Part shown: in pieces, positions 27,245 through 35,927 of the stretch | Layout of the letters: the number at the start of each line of letters is the position of its first letter | Numbering within the stretch: position 1 is the stretch's first letter | Assembly: GCA_038243395.1 (NCBI GenBank) | Contig: JBBSRC010000015.1 | Location: forward strand, 1 to 55,550 | Length of the DNA: 55,550 bases | From: Gelidibacter sp038243395 | GTDB taxonomy: Bacteria; Bacteroidota; Bacteroidia; Flavobacteriales; Flavobacteriaceae | Direction of reading: 5' to 3' | Position numbers and translations under genes: made by a program | Notes under the pieces: model-generated | Told to the model about the DNA's origin: nothing | The model's database searches: none | The model's input: the letters and a program-made list of their open reading frames with translations, nothing else

Positions 27245-27268
27245 TATTTTTGTTCCGATAATTATCGG
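27245..27268 (+). promoter_or_regulatory. -7 box and palindrome in front of ribD
   Basis: TATTTTTG (27245-27252) matches TAnnTTTG, with a TTTG 16 bases upstream (27225-27228). A perfect 14-base palindrome, CCGATAATTATCGG (27255-27268), ends one base before the ribD ATG. It could bind a dimeric regulator or fold at the 5' end of the message. From memory, similar CCGATAnnTATCGG palindromes are common in Flavobacteriia genomes. Confidence 0.5.
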
Positions 27269-27269
27269 G

Positions 27270-28322
27270 ATGAATATACATGAAAAATATATTAAACGCT
27301 GCATTGAAATCGCTAAAAATGGATTAGGTACAACTGCTCCAAACCCCATGGTTGGATGCGTTATTGTACATGCCCAAAAAATTATTGGGGAAGGCTATAC
27401 AAGTATTTACGGAGGCTCTCATGCGGAAATCAATGCTCTTAAGAACGTTAAAAATCAATCTTTATTAAGCGAAGCTACCCTATATGTGACTTTGGAGCCT
27501 TGCTCACATTACGGTAAAACGCCACCTTGCGCTGACGCCATAATCGCATTAAAAATTCCAAAAGTTGTTATAGGCACCATCGATACCCATAGTAAGGTGG
27601 CGGGAAAAGGTGTGGGAAAATTAAAAGCATCTGGATGCGAAGTTATTGTCGGTGTTTTGGAGAATGAAGTCAAAGCTCATCATAAACGATTTTTCACCTT
27701 CCACAATAAGAAACGTCCGTACATTATACTAAAATGGGCAGAATCTGCTGATGGATTCATCGCACCACAATCGAGAAATGAACAAAAACCCGTTTGGATT
27801 ACCAATGAACTTTCTCGACAATTGGTTCACAAATGGCGTACAGAAGAACACGCTATTTTGGTGGGAACCAATACGGTTATTGAAGACAACCCAAGTTTGA
27901 CCGTTAGAGATTGGACAGGTAATAATCCGATACGTGTTGTATTAGATAGAAACTTAAATTTACCTAAAGAAGCGGCTATTTTTGATGACAAAGCGAAAAC
28001 CATTATAATAAGCGAGAAACAAAAAACAAGACATACAGAGGCAGATCCTAGGATTTTTGAGTTTTTAGATTGGAGCCTAACGGAAAAGATAGCTCAACAA
28101 ATTTGTACTATTCTTTATAACCATGAGGTCAATTCCATCATTATTGAAGGCGGACGACAAACGCTTCAAACATTTATAAATGAAAACCTTTGGGACGAAG
28201 CTCGAATATTCGTGGGCACTGCAAGTTTCTCTAAAGGAACGAAGGCACCGGACTTTTCAGGTAGGTTAATTTCAGATGAAAAAATTATTGACGACATATT
28301 AAAAATTTATACAAATGATTAA
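27270..28322 (+). CDS. ribD: bifunctional riboflavin deaminase/reductase RibD
   Basis: Second and third steps of riboflavin synthesis. The N-terminal zinc deaminase has HAEINAL and PCSHYGKTPPCADAI (Zn ligands and catalytic Glu). The C-terminal NADPH reductase (about 150-345) has ILKWAESADGFIA, GTNTVIEDNPSLTVRDW and IIEGGRQTLQTFI. 350 residues, full length. The following HAD gene overlaps by 8 bases. Confidence 0.95.
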   Translation: MNIHEKYIKRCIEIAKNGLGTTAPNPMVGCVIVHAQKIIGEGYTSIYGGSHAEINALKNVKNQSLLSEATLYVTLEPCSHYGKTPPCADAIIALKIPKVVIGTIDTHSKVAGKGVGKLKASGCEVIVGVLENEVKAHHKRFFTFHNKKRPYIILKWAESADGFIAPQSRNEQKPVWITNELSRQLVHKWRTEEHAILVGTNTVIEDNPSLTVRDWTGNNPIRVVLDRNLNLPKEAAIFDDKAKTIIISEKQKTRHTEADPRIFEFLDWSLTEKIAQQICTILYNHEVNSIIIEGGRQTLQTFINENLWDEARIFVGTASFSKGTKAPDFSGRLISDEKIIDDILKIYTND

Positions 28323-28926
28323 AAATATAATATTTGATTTTGGTGATGTATTTGTCAATCTTGATAAAAAGCGCGCCATGGACCAAGCACGAAACTTATT
28401 TGGAAAAGATACGCTATCTGAAGAAATTCACGCTATAAATACACTTTATGAACAAGGGCTTATCAGCACGGATGAATTTCTGGAATTCTATTTGGACAAT
28501 TTTCCAGACCTGGATAAAGAATCCCTTTTAGAAGCATGGAATAGTATTTTAAAAGATTTTCCCACTCACAGATTAGATTATTTACGACAATTGGCGGCAG
28601 ACAAAAAATATAAACTTATTTTATTGAGCAATACTAACGAGCTTCACGTCAATTGGATTAAAGAAAACGTGGATTTCTACGAAGAATTTAAAGCGATTTT
28701 TGATGCGTTCTATCTTTCACATGAAATTCAATTAAGGAAACCCAACCCAAACATTTATGAGTTTGTTTTAAAGGAGAACAATATTAAAGCAGAAGAATCC
28801 TTATTCATTGATGACATGGAAGAAAATATAATTTCAGCTTCAAAACTAGGCATACATACTTGGCATATCAATCCAGAAACTGAGGATATTACCACCTTAT
28901 TTTCTACTAACAGTCATTTGTTTTAA
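28315..28926 (+). CDS. HAD family hydrolase
   Basis: A Rossmann-like phosphatase of subfamily IA. The nucleophile motif is IIFDFGDVFVNLD. Motif II is ILLSNTNELH and the motif III lysine is in QLRKPNPNIY. Motif IV is SLFIDDMEENI. The cap is a small helical insertion after motif I. 203 residues; cytoplasmic; likely acts on a small sugar phosphate or nucleotide. The 8-base overlap with ribD raises the possibility that it is the riboflavin-pathway phosphatase acting after RibD, but that is inference from position. Confidence 0.88.
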   Translation: MIKNIIFDFGDVFVNLDKKRAMDQARNLFGKDTLSEEIHAINTLYEQGLISTDEFLEFYLDNFPDLDKESLLEAWNSILKDFPTHRLDYLRQLAADKKYKLILLSNTNELHVNWIKENVDFYEEFKAIFDAFYLSHEIQLRKPNPNIYEFVLKENNIKAEESLFIDDMEENIISASKLGIHTWHINPETEDITTLFSTNSHLF

Positions 28927-28969
28927 TGCCTCATACTAAGAATAACTTTGACAGTAACTATTGCTTTTC

Positions 28970-29590
28970 ATGACAGAAAAAGACACTTATAAAACAATAA
29001 CAAAACCTTCAATTGAAGTATTATTTAAAGACAAAAACAGTAAGTTTTTTGGGTATGCATTCCCAGTTAAAACAGAAGACGAGGTCAAAATCAAACTCGA
29101 AGTTATAAAAAAACAACACCACTCTGCAAGACATTGGTGCTATGCTTATCAGTTAGGATTACAAGAAAGTCAATATCAATTTAGAGTAAATGACGATGGA
29201 GAACCTAATAATAGTGCAGGAATGCCTATTTATGGACAACTTCAATCATTTGAAGTAACTAATGTTCTAATTATCGTAGTCCGCTATTTTGGAGGTATAA
29301 AATTAGGCGTTGGCGGACTTATTAACGCTTATAAAACTGCCGCGCAAATGGCTTTAGAGCACTCAAAAATTGTAACAAAAACGATAAATGAAGAAATACA
29401 AGTCAAATTTGAATACAAAAACATGAATAAAGTCATGCGCATTATCAAAGAAAAAAACCTAAAAATCAAGAATCAAACTTTAGAATTGAGTTGCGTCATC
29501 ATCATTTCAGTACGGTTAAAAAATATAAAAAATGTTCTACAAACATTTGATGCAATTTATGGTGTGGAAACAAAAATTTTGAACGATTAA
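28970..29590 (+). CDS. YigZ/IMPACT family protein
   Basis: A two-domain protein of the IMPACT/YigZ family, linked to translation control in eukaryotes and of unclear role in bacteria. The signature is the N-terminal domain: HHSARHWCYAYQLG, NDDGEPNNSAGMPI and VVRYFGGIKLGVGGLI. A C-terminal DUF1949-like ferredoxin fold follows. The ATG at 28970 is used; a TTG nine bases earlier is weaker. Its stop overlaps that of the convergent thioesterase in a TTAA. Confidence 0.92.
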   Translation: MTEKDTYKTITKPSIEVLFKDKNSKFFGYAFPVKTEDEVKIKLEVIKKQHHSARHWCYAYQLGLQESQYQFRVNDDGEPNNSAGMPIYGQLQSFEVTNVLIIVVRYFGGIKLGVGGLINAYKTAAQMALEHSKIVTKTINEEIQVKFEYKNMNKVMRIIKEKNLKIKNQTLELSCVIIISVRLKNIKNVLQTFDAIYGVETKILND

Positions 29591-29997
29591 TTCCGCAGTT
29601 TGTCTAAAAGAAAATCTGGACATCTCGTAGGTCTATTCTTACTTACGTCCATAAAGACCAAGACGGTATTTCCTATTGTCAAAATTTCCCCAGATTGATT
29701 CGTGATGGTATATTCAAATTCTATTTTAGCAGAAGGCATTTTAACCAATTGGGTTTTTATCTTTAAAACATCGTCGTAACGCGCTGACTTCTTGAACATT
29801 ACATTTAAGCTTATTACGGGAAGTAAAAACCCTTCCTCTTCCATACTTTTATAAGACACGCCAAGTTTACGGAGCCACTCTACCCTTCCAACTTCAAAAT
29901 ATTGAGCATAATTACCGTAGTACACAATCCCCATTTGATCCGTTTCGGCATACCTTACCCTGAGTTCAATTTCGTCCGTAAATAATAGTTTTGACAT
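29587..29997 (-). CDS. YbgC/4HBT-type acyl-CoA thioesterase
   Basis: A hot-dog fold thioesterase hydrolysing acyl-CoA or acyl-ACP. The active-site segment is RYAETDQMGIVYYGNYAQYF, with the catalytic Asp in ETDQMG, followed by the helix EVGRVEWLRKLG. ATG 29997 (MSKLLFTDEIEL) is preferred; 30027 would add ten residues (MKVQKINQTK) and cannot be excluded. Natural substrate unknown. Confidence 0.88.
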   Translation of the reverse strand: MSKLLFTDEIELRVRYAETDQMGIVYYGNYAQYFEVGRVEWLRKLGVSYKSMEEEGFLLPVISLNVMFKKSARYDDVLKIKTQLVKMPSAKIEFEYTITNQSGEILTIGNTVLVFMDVSKNRPTRCPDFLLDKLRN

Positions 29998-30190
29998 CTT
30001 TGTTTGGTTTATTTTTTGTACTTTCATCGCGATTTAAACATGGGGATTTTATTCTGAATATTCAATAGCAATTGATTTTTTTTTTCAGAATTTTGTTCAC
30101 ATATTTGTCTCACAAAATATTCAAGAGGAAACACGAATTTCTCTTTCTTTTGCTAATCTGACTAACAACAAAAAAAAATTAATTCTTACA

Positions 30191-31618
30191 ATGGAAGTAA
30201 CTGCGCAATCGGTTTGGAATAATTGTCTATCTTTTATAAAAGACAACATCCAACCCCAAGCATACAAAACTTGGTTTGAACCTATTACAGCAGTAAAACT
30301 TACTGATAACGCATTGAGCATCCAAGTACCAAGTAAATTTTTTTACGAATGGCTTGAAGAGCATTATGTGAAAATCCTAAAAGTAGCCTTAAATAAAGAA
30401 CTTGGAGAGCGGGCGAAATTGGTCTATGTCATTAAGATGGAAAACACTTATGGTAACAAACAACCTTTTACTGAAAAAATCCCAAGTTCAAATAGAAGTC
30501 CTGTAAAATCTCAAGATGTTGATATTCCTTTAAAGAATAAAAATCCGGAATTAAAAAATCCCTTCATCATTCCTGGGATAAGAAATGTGAAAATAGAGTC
30601 ACAACTCAATGCTAACTATAATTTTGAAAATTTCCTTGAAGGCGATTCCAATCGCTTGGCAAGAAATGCGGGATTGGCAGTTGCCAATAAACCGGGTGGC
30701 ACATCTTTTAATCCGCTATTGATTTTTGGCGGTGTAGGCCTTGGTAAAACCCATTTGGCGCATGCCATCGGGATTGATATTAAAGATAAATACCCTGAAA
30801 AAACTGTTCTTTATATTTCCGCTGAGAAATTCACACAACAATATATTGATTCTGTAAAGAAAAATAACAGAAATGATTTTATTCATTTTTATCAGATTAT
30901 CGATGTGTTAATAATTGATGACGTTCAATTCTTATCAGGTAAAACAGGAACGCAGGACGTCTTCTTCCACATTTTTAATCATCTGCATCAAAACGGAAAA
31001 CAGGTTATTCTAACGAGTGATAAAGCACCTGTAGACATGCAGGATATTGAACAACGATTATTATCCCGATTCAAATGGGGGCTTTCTGCAGAATTGCAAA
31101 GTCCAGATTTTGAAACACGCGTCTCGATCTTAAAGAACAAATTATATCGTGATGGTGTTGAAATGGAAGACGATGTCATCGAGTATGTTGCTAAATACAT
31201 TAAAACAAACGTTAGAGAACTTGAAGGTGCCATTATTTCTTTAATCGCCCAATCCTCTTTTAACAAAAAAGAGATTACCATTAGTCTTGCTAAGGAAATC
31301 GTTGAAAAGTTTGTGAAAAACACCAAACGTGAAGTTTCAATAGATTATATCCAAAAAGTAGTTTCTGACTACTTCCAAATGGATGTAGATACCTTACAAT
31401 CCAAAACAAGAAAAAGGCACATTGTGCAAGCAAGGCAATTAGCGATGTTTTTTGCCAAGAAATACACTAAAGCATCTTTAGCTAGCATTGGATCTCAAAT
31501 AGGCAAACGTGATCACGCTACAGTTCTTCACGCTTGTAAAACAGTCGACAATCTCTCCTCTACTGATAAACAGTTCAGAAAGTATGTTGAAGATATCGCT
31601 AAAAAACTAGCCCTTTAA
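30191..31618 (+). CDS. dnaA: chromosomal replication initiator DnaA
   Basis: An AAA+ initiator that binds and melts the replication origin. Domain I (1-80) handles DnaB/self contacts. A linker follows, then domain III with Walker A FGGVGLGKTH (179-188), Walker B IDVLIIDDVQFL and the arginine-finger region RLLSRFKWGL. Domain IV ends with the DNA-binding signature GKRDHATVLHACKTV. 475 residues, full length. I found no cluster of DnaA boxes (TTATCCACA-like) beside it, so the origin is probably elsewhere. Confidence 0.97.
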   Translation: MEVTAQSVWNNCLSFIKDNIQPQAYKTWFEPITAVKLTDNALSIQVPSKFFYEWLEEHYVKILKVALNKELGERAKLVYVIKMENTYGNKQPFTEKIPSSNRSPVKSQDVDIPLKNKNPELKNPFIIPGIRNVKIESQLNANYNFENFLEGDSNRLARNAGLAVANKPGGTSFNPLLIFGGVGLGKTHLAHAIGIDIKDKYPEKTVLYISAEKFTQQYIDSVKKNNRNDFIHFYQIIDVLIIDDVQFLSGKTGTQDVFFHIFNHLHQNGKQVILTSDKAPVDMQDIEQRLLSRFKWGLSAELQSPDFETRVSILKNKLYRDGVEMEDDVIEYVAKYIKTNVRELEGAIISLIAQSSFNKKEITISLAKEIVEKFVKNTKREVSIDYIQKVVSDYFQMDVDTLQSKTRKRHIVQARQLAMFFAKKYTKASLASIGSQIGKRDHATVLHACKTVDNLSSTDKQFRKYVEDIAKKLAL

Positions 31619-31631
31619 AAATTCCCTTGAT

Positions 31632-31671
31632 AATCTATCACTTTTGAAGTTGACTTTAGAAGTGATAGATT
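31632..31671. repeat. 12-bp perfect inverted repeat after dnaA
   Basis: AATCTATCACTT (31632-31643) and AAGTGATAGATT (31660-31671) are perfectly complementary around a 16-base loop, 14 bases after the dnaA stop. No T-run follows on either strand, so it is either a non-canonical terminator or an mRNA-stabilising or protein-binding site. Confidence 0.6.
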
Positions 31672-31812
31672 GTTAATAGATTTTAGATGTTCGACCAAGT
31701 TCATGGACTTTGAACACCAAACTATGGACTTTTAATTATCTTTCGTTAAACTACATTTTTCTGGCTTCAAGAAATTTAAGTTATTAGTCGCCAGCACAAA
31801 AATTAAAACATC

Positions 31813-32268
31813 ATGACAAGAATATTAATGGTTTGCTTAGGAAACATTTGCAGATCTCCATTGGCACACGGCATTCTAGAATCGAAATTACCAGCCGATA
31901 AATTTGAAGTGGATTCCGCTGGAACAGGAAACTACCATATCGGAAAACTGCCTGACCATCGTTCAATTGCGACCGCGAGTGCGAATGGTCTCGATATTAC
32001 CAATCAAAGATGTCGACAATTTGAAATCTCCGATTTTGATAATTTCGACGTTATTTATGTCATGGATCAATCAAATTATGAAAACGTCATACAACTGGCA
32101 AGAGATGAAAAAGATATTGAAAAAGTTAGATTAATTCTACAGGATCCCTCTTCAACTACTGCCAAGGAAGTTCCTGATCCTTATTGGGGAGATTCTAAAG
32201 ATTTTGACAATGTTTATGCTGTTTTAGACAAGGTTTGCGAACAAATCGCATCTGATTTACAAAGCTAA
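31813..32268 (+). CDS. low-molecular-weight protein tyrosine phosphatase
   Basis: The phosphate loop VCLGNICRSP has the catalytic C8 and R14, and the general acid lies in VPDPYWGDSKDF. 151 residues, full length, cytoplasmic. Homologues often reverse bacterial tyrosine kinase action in polysaccharide export, or have arsenate reductase-like folds; no kinase is adjacent here, so its partner is unknown. Confidence 0.93.
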   Translation: MTRILMVCLGNICRSPLAHGILESKLPADKFEVDSAGTGNYHIGKLPDHRSIATASANGLDITNQRCRQFEISDFDNFDVIYVMDQSNYENVIQLARDEKDIEKVRLILQDPSSTTAKEVPDPYWGDSKDFDNVYAVLDKVCEQIASDLQS

Positions 32269-32428
32269 TCTTCAAAAAGAATTCAATTACTGAAGTTGTC
32301 AGCTACCGTGGATCTTCATTTAATGTGAAACATCCTATTTTAGTTTAAGTGCACTAATGGCAATGGAATTTTCTCGTGCTACAAAATCATGTTTATAATT
32401 TCGACGTCCTAGAAATAAAAACATTCAT

Positions 32429-32436
32429 TACTTTTG
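32429..32436 (+). promoter_or_regulatory. -7 promoter box for the RsmI-like methyltransferase
   Basis: TACTTTTG matches TAnnTTTG, 43 bases before the ATG at 32479. The preceding gap (32269-32428) shows nothing else. Confidence 0.45.
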
Positions 32437-32478
32437 GAAAGGATCCACTCAAACAACTCACAAATTCAATGAAAATTA

Positions 32479-33195
32479 ATGGAAAATCCAATTGGTAAAC
32501 TATACTTAATTCCTACAGATTTAGGTGACAATCCCGTTTGGGAAGTATTACCTCTCTCCATAAAAAATGTAATAGAAATCATTGATGATTATATTGTTGA
32601 AAACGAAAAAACAGCGAGAAAGTTCATCAAAAAGACCAATCCTGAAAAATCACAGGCATCCTTAAAATTAAAAACTTTAAATAAATTTACGGAAGCTTCT
32701 GAAAAACTAACGTTCCTAGATCCTTGTAAAGAAGGGAAATCTATCGGCCTCTTATCTGAAGCCGGATGTCCCGCAGTTGCTGATCCAGGTTCTGATATTG
32801 TAAAATTGGCGCACCAAAACAATATTCAGGTGGTACCTTTAGTTGGGCCTTCCTCCATTATAATGGCGCTGATGGGTTCTGGAATGAATGGTCAAAGTTT
32901 TGCATTTAACGGCTATTTACCCATTGATAAAGACGAAAGGAAAGCTGAATTAAAACGATTAGAAAAGTTGTCCCATGACCATAATCAAAGTCAGCTGTTT
33001 ATAGAAACGCCTTATCGGAATAATAAAATGTTGGAAGATTTGTGCTCCACATTACATGCACAAACACGAGTTTGTATTGCTTGTGACATTACCTTGTCAT
33101 CAGAGTATATAAAAACGTACGTTATAAACGATTGGAAGCACGTCAAAGTTGACTTGCACAAACGTCCGGCCATTTTCATCATTCACAAGGACTGA
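32479..33195 (+). CDS. SAM-dependent tetrapyrrole-type methyltransferase, RsmI-like
   Basis: Belongs to the RsmI/YraL superfamily: IGLLSEAGCPAVADPGSDIVK and VVPLVGPSSIIMALMGSGMN are its SAM-binding signatures, and IETPYRNNKMLEDL is typical of RsmI. It starts with GKLYLIPTDLGD rather than the standard GTLYLVATPIGN, so it belongs to a Bacteroidota branch whose rRNA target is not established. 238 residues. Its stop directly abuts the stop of the convergent gene. Confidence 0.85.
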   Translation: MENPIGKLYLIPTDLGDNPVWEVLPLSIKNVIEIIDDYIVENEKTARKFIKKTNPEKSQASLKLKTLNKFTEASEKLTFLDPCKEGKSIGLLSEAGCPAVADPGSDIVKLAHQNNIQVVPLVGPSSIIMALMGSGMNGQSFAFNGYLPIDKDERKAELKRLEKLSHDHNQSQLFIETPYRNNKMLEDLCSTLHAQTRVCIACDITLSSEYIKTYVINDWKHVKVDLHKRPAIFIIHKD

Positions 33196-33864
33196 TTATA
33201 TATTGGCTTTTGCTTTTCTATTGGCTTTGATGAACGACGTATCATAACCTGAAAATCGCTTCATATAAGAAGAAATTGAAGTCCCGTAAGCATCTGAAAA
33301 ATTATCTCCGCCAGAACTTCTTAAAAATTTCTTTACACTTCCAGGCCCAGCCAAATGTGCTGCCGCCAATATCCCAGATTCAGTAATGGTCACGCCGTGA
33401 ATCTCTGCGCCCACAAATCTTGCAATATCTTTTCTTAAGATCCACTTATTACGTTCAGAATTGGCTAAGAATGCCTTTTCTTGAAGTTCTGGGGTGTATA
33501 AAAAATATTCGGGATTATAAACCCCTAGTAATTTCAAAGTTTCAGCACCAAACTGATACTTTCCTAGATAGCCCAAATCATTTACCGTAAAATAATTGCC
33601 CCGAGATTCTTTGAAAGCCAGTGCTTCCTTGAAACCTAAATAAGACTTTCCTAAATAAGGAAAATATCTATTATAAGTGGTTTGTTGGGCTATTTGTTCA
33701 TTTAGGGATAAGAGTGCGATATCCTCAGAAACTGTGTAATTTAATTCTAACCCGGCTGTAGAAAAACTTGACATATCTACAGTTGATTTTGGAAAGAGCG
33801 CTAGGTATAAACCGGCGCAAATTGCAAAAGGGATGACAAAATAATTAGTGATTTTTTTTAACAT
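33196..33864 (-). CDS. exported lysozyme-fold (lytic transglycosylase-like) protein
   Basis: An N-terminal membrane/signal segment (YFVIPFAICAGLYLALF) is followed by an extracytoplasmic domain of about 190 residues. The segment EALAFKESRGNYFTVNDLG resembles the catalytic-Glu region of SLT-type enzymes (ESxG), followed by GKYQFGAETLKLLG; AAAHLAGPGSVKKFL is also typical of lysozyme-like folds. Activity on peptidoglycan is inferred from these motifs only. 222 residues. A well-formed promoter precedes it. Confidence 0.65.
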   Translation of the reverse strand: MLKKITNYFVIPFAICAGLYLALFPKSTVDMSSFSTAGLELNYTVSEDIALLSLNEQIAQQTTYNRYFPYLGKSYLGFKEALAFKESRGNYFTVNDLGYLGKYQFGAETLKLLGVYNPEYFLYTPELQEKAFLANSERNKWILRKDIARFVGAEIHGVTITESGILAAAHLAGPGSVKKFLRSSGGDNFSDAYGTSISSYMKRFSGYDTSFIKANRKAKANI

Positions 33865-33919
33865 TATTCCTAATTCTTGTAAAGCCTTTTTTCCTTAAAC
33901 AGACTTAAATTTCAGTTTG

Positions 33920-33951
33920 CAAAGATATAACTTTTTATTAAACCCTCACAA
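33920..33951 (-). promoter_or_regulatory. -7/-33 promoter for the lysozyme-fold gene
   Basis: Minus-strand TATCTTTG (33920-33927) matches TAnnTTTG, and a TTG (33949-33951) lies 21 bases upstream, close to the Bacteroidota spacing. Confidence 0.5.
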
Positions 33952-33968
33952 TTAATCGTTTAAGGTAT

Positions 33969-34880
33969 TTAAAAATAGATGCCGTGAAGTTTTATGTCAT
34001 TTTTATCGGTAAACTCCAAGGTTGGGAAAGGTACCTTAATTACGTTCAGAATATCAAAGACGGATCTCAAGACATGTGAACGTGTCTCAATTCTTGACAA
34101 ATCGATATCTAAACTCACATAAAACTGCCGCGTTCTGTTTTTGTTAGCACAAACGCCGATAACAGTCTGATTATTAGCAAACAGCATGCCTTCTGCTCCA
34201 TAACCCAATGCTACATTCAACCATTTCGGAATATGGTCATTTTTAAAAAAAGAATACATATTGCAACTTAACCAATATGTTTGACCGTTGTAATCCTTTA
34301 AAAGTTCTTCTAAAAATCCATTACCCAATTTATCAGGACTCAGCTTAGCAAATTTCGTTTGATGGAAGGAATATTTTAAAGTGATGCGTTGTTCTTCCCA
34401 CAGCAATTCTTGTCCAATATAAAGCCCAGTTCCAATTCCGTTTGCAAACATATCTCCCCAAGAAAAGCCCCATTCTTTACTAAAGCCATCTAAAACCTCA
34501 ACAGCCGTTAAAAAGGTAAATCCCAATGTAGCACCATAGAGTAATTGTTCGTTTTTGCTGGCCCCACTCCAATTTAAAACATTAGCGCCCATCCTTCCAA
34601 ATTGGTAGGATGAGAATACATGGCCCATTTTATCCATCTGAAGCCATTCCTTATTATCATTGATAGTGTGAAAATCGGAACGCTCGTAATCTGCATACCA
34701 AAGTTGGTTAAGTGCGAGCAAAGTCAAACTTCCTACTGCCGCTTCGGATATATATATGGCAGTCTTTCTGGACGAGTTTAAAGTGTCACTTGGCTTAAGG
34801 AATTGGTTAAGCTTTGATTGTGAAAAAGAAGTTGAAGTAAACGACAGGATTAAAATTAAAATAAATTTTAATTTCAGCAT
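33969..34880 (-). CDS. DUF2279 family exported protein
   Basis: A signal peptide (residues 1-20, ending TSFSQSK) precedes a domain matching the DUF2279/YfiM group: NDNKEWLQMDKMGHVFSSYQ and FGWSWGDMFANG-like segments (here EWGFSWGDMFANGIGTGLYIG). Several amphipathic beta segments at the C-terminus suggest a small outer-membrane barrel or lipid-associated protein. Function unknown. Last gene of the dapF operon, 3 bases after mltG. Confidence 0.75.
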   Translation of the reverse strand: MLKLKFILILILSFTSTSFSQSKLNQFLKPSDTLNSSRKTAIYISEAAVGSLTLLALNQLWYADYERSDFHTINDNKEWLQMDKMGHVFSSYQFGRMGANVLNWSGASKNEQLLYGATLGFTFLTAVEVLDGFSKEWGFSWGDMFANGIGTGLYIGQELLWEEQRITLKYSFHQTKFAKLSPDKLGNGFLEELLKDYNGQTYWLSCNMYSFFKNDHIPKWLNVALGYGAEGMLFANNQTVIGVCANKNRTRQFYVSLDIDLSRIETRSHVLRSVFDILNVIKVPFPTLEFTDKNDIKLHGIYF

Positions 34881-34883
34881 TTC

Positions 34884-35927
34884 TTATCTATTTACGCCTT
34901 GCTGATTGATCCATCTCACATACTCCTGTTTGTTGGCGTTGTGTTGTGACAACGTTTTCGCAAATTTATGATACCCAAAATTCTTAACATCTGCCACGAA
35001 ATAAAAGTAATCATGGTTTTCATAGTTTAAAACAGCATCTATCGAACTAATATCGGGCATCGCAATCAATCCTGGAGGCAATCCCGCATATTTGTAGGTA
35101 TTGTATGGTGAATCCAATTCCAAATCTTTATAAAGTACGCGTTTGATAACTTGATCAAAATCTCCAGAGCTTTTTTTTATCGCAAAAATAACTGTTGGAT
35201 CGGCTTGCAATGGCATCCCAATTTTTAAACGGTTCATGTAAACTCCCGCAACTTTTTTACGTTCATCTACTTTCGCTGTTTCTTTTTGAACAATGGATGC
35301 CATGGTCATCACCTTCTCTGGAGTCAAATTAATTTCTTTTGCCTTAGCCAAACGCTCATTATTCCAAAAACGATGGTACTCTTTAAGCATGCGCTCTCTA
35401 AACTGTTCTGCAGAAGTATTCCAAAAAAATTGATAACTATTCGGAATATACATTCCCAAAGCTGTTTTTGAATTAAATTCATTTGTTTTTAAAAATTCAG
35501 GAGAAGACATCACAGTATACAGTTCCAGACTATCTGCCTCGATTTGCATTGAAATACGACCAGCCAACCGTTCCAAAGATTCTTGATTATTAAAAGAAAG
35601 CTTTACAGGGACATTGTTACTCCTAATCGAGTTGATTATATCATTGTTGTTCATGCCTTTCTTTATCGCATATTTACCCGCTTTGATATTCGTATTGTAT
35701 TTTTTTTGTTCTGCAAGAGCATCAAACTTGTCCATATTTTTTAATAAGGGCTCTAATTCTGCTCTCACATCCTTATAGGTGGCATTCGTGGGAACATAAA
35801 CATAAGCGACTTCGTTATCAAAGGCTGTATTAGAGACAAACATGGTTTGATAAATAGTGTAAGCGATAATAGCGGCCACAACTAAACCGATAAGTGCAAC
35901 GGCAACTAGGATTTTTTTTAGATACAT
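34884..35927 (-). CDS. mltG: endolytic peptidoglycan transglycosylase MltG
   Basis: A single N-terminal transmembrane segment (residues 5-29) anchors a periplasmic LysM-like and YceG domain that cleaves nascent peptidoglycan strands to set their length. The catalytic glutamate lies in ASIVQKETAKVDERKKVAGVY; LQADPTVIFA, SPYNTYKYAGLPPGLI and the terminal FYFVADVKNFGYHKFAKTL are conserved blocks. 347 residues. Its start abuts the stop of the upstream acetyltransferase. Confidence 0.95.
   Translation of the reverse strand: MYLKKILVAVALIGLVVAAIIAYTIYQTMFVSNTAFDNEVAYVYVPTNATYKDVRAELEPLLKNMDKFDALAEQKKYNTNIKAGKYAIKKGMNNNDIINSIRSNNVPVKLSFNNQESLERLAGRISMQIEADSLELYTVMSSPEFLKTNEFNSKTALGMYIPNSYQFFWNTSAEQFRERMLKEYHRFWNNERLAKAKEINLTPEKVMTMASIVQKETAKVDERKKVAGVYMNRLKIGMPLQADPTVIFAIKKSSGDFDQVIKRVLYKDLELDSPYNTYKYAGLPPGLIAMPDISSIDAVLNYENHDYFYFVADVKNFGYHKFAKTLSQHNANKQEYVRWINQQGVNR

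Noticed and set aside
30028..30190. Replication origin next to dnaA
   Set aside because: No cluster of DnaA boxes resembling TTATCCACA was found on either side of dnaA.
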